In this document: one piece after another, positions 62,950-64,000 of the stretch | Layout: every line of letters starts with the position of its first letter | Position numbering within the stretch: position 1 is the stretch's first letter | From: Clostridia bacterium | GTDB lineage: Bacteria > Bacillota > Clostridia > Christensenellales > CAG-138 | Assembly (NCBI GenBank): GCA_016293975.1 | Contig: JAEDCW010000002.1 | Span: 10,831 to 74,830 of the forward strand | Direction: 5' to 3' | DNA length: 64,000 nucleotides | Position numbers and translations under genes: made by a program | Notes under the pieces: model-generated | Databases searched by the model: none | What the model was told of the DNA's origin: nothing | Seen by the model: only the letters and a program-made list of their open reading frames with translations

Positions 62950-63747
62950 ATGGATTGGACAATGATTCTGATTGCACTCGGTGTACTTGCGGCAATAGGA
63001 GCGATATTCGGGCTTATACTTGAGTTCGCATCAAAGAAGTTTGCCGTAGAGGTAGACGAGAGGGTAGGAAAGGTCCGTGCATGTTTGGCAGGAGCAAACT
63101 GCGGCGCTTGCGGCTATGCAGGCTGTGACGCTTTTGCAGAGGCCGTCGTAGAGGGAAAAGCAAAGGTGAACGGCTGTATTCCCGGCGGCGATAATGTCGC
63201 AAAAGGTATCGCCGCTGTATTGGGAGTGGACGCAGGCGAAAGCATGGAACGCAAGGTGGCAAAGGTACGTTGTCAGGGCTCAAGCGGCGTTGCAAAGGAC
63301 AGATACGAATATCAGGGTATAAAGAGCTGTCGTGCTGCGACTTATCATGCAGGCGGCCCCAAGCTTTGCAGATATTCATGCGTAGGCCTGGGTGACTGTG
63401 TTGACAGATGCGTATTCAATGCCATTAGAATTAAGAATGGCGTTGCGGTTGTGGATTCAAAGCTTTGCACAGGATGTGGTGCATGCGTTGCGTGCTGTCC
63501 GAGAAGTGTTATTGAGCTTGCAAGCGAATCCGACCGCATCGATGTGCTGTGCAGGAACAGCGATGTAGGCAGGGCTGCCGTGGATGTGTGTCTCAAGTCT
63601 TGCATAGCATGTAAACGCTGTGAGAAGGCTTGCCAGTACGATGCGATTCATGTCAAGGATGGTATTGCCGTTATAGATCACGACAATTGTACCCGTTGCG
63701 GAGACTGTGCGGGGGTCTGCCCGAGGCATTGTATAGTGATAGATTAA
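62950..63747 (+). CDS. rnfB: Rnf complex subunit RnfB (ferredoxin-accepting)
   Basis: Takes electrons from reduced ferredoxin. One N-terminal membrane anchor (residues 3-26) is followed by a 4Fe-4S domain with ANCGACGYAGCDAFAE near 51 and GCIPGG near 77. A linker carrying CRAATYHAGGPKLCRYSCVGLGDCVDRC follows (in part). Two 2x[4Fe-4S] ferredoxin-like regions then appear, LCTGCGACVACCP near 178 and SCIACKRCEKACQ near 220 with NCTRCGDCAGVCP near 248. It has 265 residues, short for clostridial RnfB but complete. AGGAGGGCGAG precedes the ATG at 62950. It closes the operon, followed by tRNA genes. Confidence 0.95.
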   Translation: MDWTMILIALGVLAAIGAIFGLILEFASKKFAVEVDERVGKVRACLAGANCGACGYAGCDAFAEAVVEGKAKVNGCIPGGDNVAKGIAAVLGVDAGESMERKVAKVRCQGSSGVAKDRYEYQGIKSCRAATYHAGGPKLCRYSCVGLGDCVDRCVFNAIRIKNGVAVVDSKLCTGCGACVACCPRSVIELASESDRIDVLCRNSDVGRAAVDVCLKSCIACKRCEKACQYDAIHVKDGIAVIDHDNCTRCGDCAGVCPRHCIVID

Positions 63748-63807
63748 GCGATTGGCCGCGCAGAAAGATATGTTATCATATATTTTGTAAAAATCATCGT
63801 ATATGCA

Positions 63808-63836
63808 TTGACAACGAATCAAGTATGCGCTACAAT
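63808..63836 (+). promoter_or_regulatory. Sigma-A promoter of the tRNA cluster
   Basis: Perfect TTGACA at 63808-63813 and TACAAT at 63831-63836, 17-base spacer; a small hairpin TCTCG / CGAGA lies just after it. Confidence 0.75.
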
Positions 63837-63868
63837 GTATCTCGTCGTTGCGAGACAATGACAAATGT

Positions 63869-63944
63869 GGGAGCATAGCTCAGCTGGGAGAGCACTTGCC
63901 TTACAAGCAAGGGGTCACAGGTTCGAGCCCTGTTGCTCCCACCA
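63869..63944 (+). tRNA. tRNA-Val (anticodon UAC)
   Basis: A 76-base cloverleaf. The acceptor stem GGGAGCA pairs with TGCTCCC; the D arm is AGCTCAGCTGGGAGAGC; the anticodon stem CTTGC / GCAAG encloses CTTACAA with anticodon TAC; the T arm contains GTTCGAGC. CCA is encoded at 63942-63944. It is the first gene of a tRNA cluster that continues past the window. Confidence 0.97.
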
Positions 63945-63946
63945 TT

Positions 63947-64000
63947 GGCCCGGTAGTTCAGTTGGTTAGAATGCCAGCCTGTCACGCTGGAGGTCAGGGG
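63947..64000 (+). tRNA. tRNA-Asp (anticodon GUC), truncated by window edge
   Basis: The acceptor 5-prime strand GGCCCGG, a D arm with GTTCAGTTGGTTAGAA, and the anticodon stem CCAGC / GCTGG around CTGTCAC with anticodon GTC are seen. The T arm and 3-prime acceptor strand lie beyond the right edge. Confidence 0.93.

Overview
The window reads as chromosome of an anaerobic, endospore-forming member of the Firmicutes (class Clostridia). The evidence is spoIIID and sigG side by side, a stand-alone Spo0A-type DNA-binding domain, an HrcA/CIRCE heat-shock operon, an Rnf-type ferredoxin:NAD+ oxidoreductase, and the phosphotransbutyrylase/butyrate kinase pair that makes butyrate and ATP. Base composition is balanced and nearly every gene has a strong AGGAGG-type ribosome site. 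I cannot name the genus. Most of the window is ordinary core chromosome. The only mobile DNA I recognise is two decayed IS200/IS605-like remnants.

Layout. 0-9 kb: end of ftsA, ftsZ, a RidA enzyme, a ComEC lacking its hydrolase domain, a GT2-GtrA fusion, a class A penicillin-binding protein and an MreB/Mbl actin, so mainly division and wall growth. 9-12 kb: three consecutive M42 aminopeptidases in one operon. 12-17 kb: an IS remnant, then a MarR-controlled heterodimeric ABC exporter with two palindromic operator candidates at its promoter. 17-27 kb: an S41 protease; spoIIID with a sigma-E promoter match; sigG with a sigma-F promoter match; a WYL regulator; a cysteine-desulfidase-like enzyme; a PrsA foldase; a GIY-YIG-like small protein; YitT; an alanyl-tRNA editing protein; and a lipoprotein.

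27-38 kb: lower glycolysis (GpmI and a PGK-TIM fusion), secG, smpB, glyA, a NadD-YqeK fusion, rsfS, a D-Ala-D-Ala carboxypeptidase, a DUF4364 protein, a secreted peptidoglycan-binding protein and a small Cys-rich protein. 38-47.7 kb: the trxB-glmM-lepA-hemW operon, a YbjN-like protein, a YgiQ radical-SAM protein, holA-hit and rpsU. 47.7-59 kb (minus strand): the second IS remnant; hrcA-grpE-dnaK-dnaJ behind a perfect CIRCE; prmA-rsmE-mtaB; ptb-buk; and the Spo0A-C protein. 59-64 kb: rnfC-D-E-A-B, with no rnfG where it is normally found, then tRNA-Val and a truncated tRNA-Asp.

The metabolic genes form a consistent picture: glycolysis, butyrate formation with substrate-level phosphorylation, and ferredoxin-driven ion pumping through Rnf. 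I found no convincing wholly new system. The points most worth a second look are the missing rnfG, the receiver-less Spo0A domain, the well-formed operators of the MarR/ABC module, the developmental promoters, the gene fusions, and a roughly 300-bp segment bounded by inverted repeats. Promoter and terminator calls are consensus matches read by eye, not measured sites.
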